Source of the DNA: Acetobacteraceae bacterium
GTDB taxonomy: Bacteria; Pseudomonadota; Alphaproteobacteria; Acetobacterales; Acetobacteraceae
Direction: 5' to 3'
Assembly: GCA_030039695.1 (NCBI GenBank)
Contig: JASHVB010000578.1
Coordinates: forward strand, 1 to 24,429
DNA: 24,429 nt
Shown in pieces: positions 23,156 to 24,429 of the stretch. Each line of letters starts with the position of its first letter. The first letter of the stretch is position 1. Position numbers and translations under genes: made by a program. The notes beneath the pieces were generated by a model. That model did not search any database. It was not told the DNA's origin and worked only from the letters and a program-made list of their open reading frames with translations.

Positions 23156-23991
23156 GCCGCCAGCAGATCCACGGCGACGAACCGGCGGAGTTCGTCGTCC
23201 ACTTCGACCTGCACGCCGAACCAGGAGCGGAATCCTGGCACGGCCTGGTGCAGCAACATGCCGAGACCTTCGACCGCGCGCAAACCGCGGGCACGCGCAT
23301 CGGCCAGCAGCGGTGTTTCGAGCGGAACGTAGACGATGTCGCAGACCGCGACGTTCGGCGCGGCGCGCGACAGGTCGAGTTCGAGTGGCGGGTGGTGCAC
23401 CATGCCGAGTGATGTAGCGTTCACCATCAGGGCATTGTCGGCGACGGCGTGGCTGCGACGCGTCCAGTCGATGACGCGTAGGCCTGGCAAATGGCGCGCG
23501 AGCTCGTCGGCTCGTTCGCGCGTCCGGTTTGCGACGGTGACCGTGACGCCCTCGGATTGCAGCGCTGCGGCGATGGCGCGCGCTCCCCCGCCGGCGCCAA
23601 GCAACAGCGCGGGACCGGCGGCAGGATCCACGCCGTGCGCGCGGAGGTTGGCGAGAAATCCCCAGCCATCGGTGTTGCTGCCGGCGATGCAGCCGTCCCG
23701 GAACACCAGCGTGTTCACCGCGCCAGCGCGGTGTGCGGCGTCATCGGTGCTGTCGCAGACGGCCAAAGCAGCGAGTTTGTGTGGGATCGTGACGTTCGCG
23801 CCCGCGAAGCCGGCGGCGGCGAGGCCGCGGACGGCGGTGGCGAAATTCTCCGCGCGGATTGGCAGTGGGATATAGGCGCCGTCGATCGCGTGGCGCATAA
23901 GCCAGAACCCGTGCAGCCGCGGCGAGCGCGAATGCGCGACGGGCCAGCCGATGATGCCGGCGATTCGGGCCGAACCGGTGAGGATGGGCAT
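23152..23991 (-). CDS. aroE: Shikimate dehydrogenase
   Basis: The 279-residue protein reduces 3-dehydroshikimate to shikimate with NADPH in aromatic amino acid biosynthesis. Shikimate-binding Ser21 and Ser23 lie in VAHSRSPRLHGFW. The catalytic Lys72 is in VTIPHK. Asp108 is in SNTDGWGF, and the dinucleotide-binding LLGAGGGARA runs over about 130-139. Then come NRTRERADEL and NATSLGM. The ATG at 23991 gives a normal N-terminus; a GTG five codons upstream is possible. It is the first gene of the coupled aroE-coaE-dnaQ block and diverges from the CoA-transferase gene. Confidence 0.93.
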   Translation of the reverse strand: MPILTGSARIAGIIGWPVAHSRSPRLHGFWLMRHAIDGAYIPLPIRAENFATAVRGLAAAGFAGANVTIPHKLAALAVCDSTDDAAHRAGAVNTLVFRDGCIAGSNTDGWGFLANLRAHGVDPAAGPALLLGAGGGARAIAAALQSEGVTVTVANRTRERADELARHLPGLRVIDWTRRSHAVADNALMVNATSLGMVHHPPLELDLSRAAPNVAVCDIVYVPLETPLLADARARGLRAVEGLGMLLHQAVPGFRSWFGVQVEVDDELRRFVAVDLLAA

Positions 23992-24069
23992 GGGCGGAAC
24001 ATTCACTGGGATGGGAGGAAGATCAAGGCGGAGTACATCGCGCCTGCGGTGCCCGCGGGAGAGCTCGCT

Positions 24070-24157
24070 GAGACGCGGCGGGTGACGGGCGGAACGCACA
24101 GGTTTTGCGTGCGTTCCGCGCGTCACCCGCGACGCTGTCGCGTCTCGCAATGATCCG
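24070..24157. repeat. Long imperfect hairpin with repeat copy E (aroE/CoA-transferase spacer)
   Basis: The left arm 24070-24099 (GAGACGCGGCGGGTGACGGG then CGGAACGCAC) matches the complement of the right arm 24109-24146 except for one single-base mismatch and an eight-base insertion in the right arm. The loop is about nine bases. Read on the minus strand, the right end begins TCATTGCGAGACGCGACAG (from 24157), the starting word shared with copies A, B, C and D. It sits between divergent genes, so it is not a normal terminator. Confidence 0.6.
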
Positions 24158-24257
24158 CTCCGCGGCTCTACGCCGCTGCGCGGGCGAGGATATTTTGACA
24201 CCGCCTCCTCGCTCCGCTTTCCTGCTTCCCGACGGAAACTCCTAGGAACTTGGGACA

Positions 24258-24429
24258 GTGCGACCTCTGGAAGGCATGCGCGTCATCGCGCTGGAGCATG
24301 CGGTGGCGGCGCCGATTTGCAGCCGGCATCTGGCGGACCTCGGTGCCGACGTGATCAAGATCGAGCGGCCGAACGACGGCGACTTCGCCCGCTCGTACGA
24401 CGGCTTCGTGCACGGGCTGTCGTGCTATT
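24258..24429 (+). CDS. CaiB/BaiF family III CoA-transferase (partial, N-terminal)
   Basis: The first 57 codons are present before the right edge. They read MRPLEGMRVIALEHAVAAP and then ICSRHLADLGADVIKIERPN, which is the typical N-terminus of family III CoA-transferases, proteins that move CoA between carboxylic acids in the cytoplasm. The GTG at 24258 has AGGA ten bases upstream. The catalytic Asp lies beyond the edge, so activity cannot be checked. The substrate is unknown. Confidence 0.85.
   Translation, partial: MRPLEGMRVIALEHAVAAPICSRHLADLGADVIKIERPNDGDFARSYDGFVHGLSCY

Noticed and set aside
1..24429. CRISPR array, tRNA/rRNA genes, prophage or intact insertion sequence
   Set aside because: No regularly spaced direct repeats, no RNA-gene signature sequences, and no transposase or integrase motifs were seen on either strand.

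Overview
The window is high-GC bacterial chromosome with strong G/C preference at third codon positions. The gene content suggests an alphaproteobacterium, most likely Rhodospirillales/Acetobacteraceae-like: an aroE-coaE-dnaQ block, a DUF2125 protein, a glcDEF cluster, an intracellular polyhydroxybutyrate depolymerase and many amidohydrolase, CoA-transferase and crotonase genes. The lineage is inferred from recollection of gene content, since no search could be run. No rRNA, tRNA, CRISPR array, prophage or intact insertion sequence is visible.

Layout. At 1-1468 a partial glutathione S-transferase gene (-) diverges from an intracellular PHB depolymerase (+). At 1857-3062 is an amidohydrolase (-). 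It diverges from a glycolate oxidase operon (+, 3180-7523: glcD, glcE, a small membrane protein, glcF), followed by a secreted TPR protein. At 8238-9604 (-) epmA is translationally coupled to a small lipoprotein gene. At 9796-12262 (-) lie a crotonase, a HAD hydrolase and a GNAT acetyltransferase, separated by repeat-bearing spacers. At 12616-17696 (-) is a compact group 3b-like NAD(P)-linked [NiFe] hydrogenase operon. Its transcription order is Fe-S beta subunit, cyclic-nucleotide-binding-fold protein, FAD/NAD(P) reductase subunit, a possible 41-residue microprotein, small subunit, large subunit and maturation protease. At 18155-19012 (-) is a luciferase-like oxidoreductase. A methyltransferase (+) ends in a 19-bp convergent overlap with a DUF2125 protein (-). 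At 21858-23991 (-) is aroE-coaE-dnaQ, joined by ATGA overlaps. A CaiB/BaiF CoA-transferase (+) runs off the right edge.

How the genes work together. Electrons from H2 would pass from the large subunit's NiFe site through the three iron-sulfur clusters of the small subunit and the beta/gamma subunits to NAD(P), or in reverse for H2 production. The co-transcribed protease would trim the nine residues after the L2 motif of the large subunit. A perfect FNR/FixK-type box 339 bases upstream of the first hydrogenase gene, and a nested dyad beside a plausible -10 just ahead of it, suggest regulation by oxygen or redox state. GlcDEF would oxidise glycolate to glyoxylate and feed the respiratory chain. 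PhaZ would mobilise stored PHB.

The most interesting points are the hydrogenase operon's regulatory DNA, its cNMP-fold subunit without a DNA-binding domain, and the 41-codon frame tied by ATGA overlaps at both ends. Also notable are a crotonase lacking one catalytic glutamate and an intergenic repeat family with at least five members.
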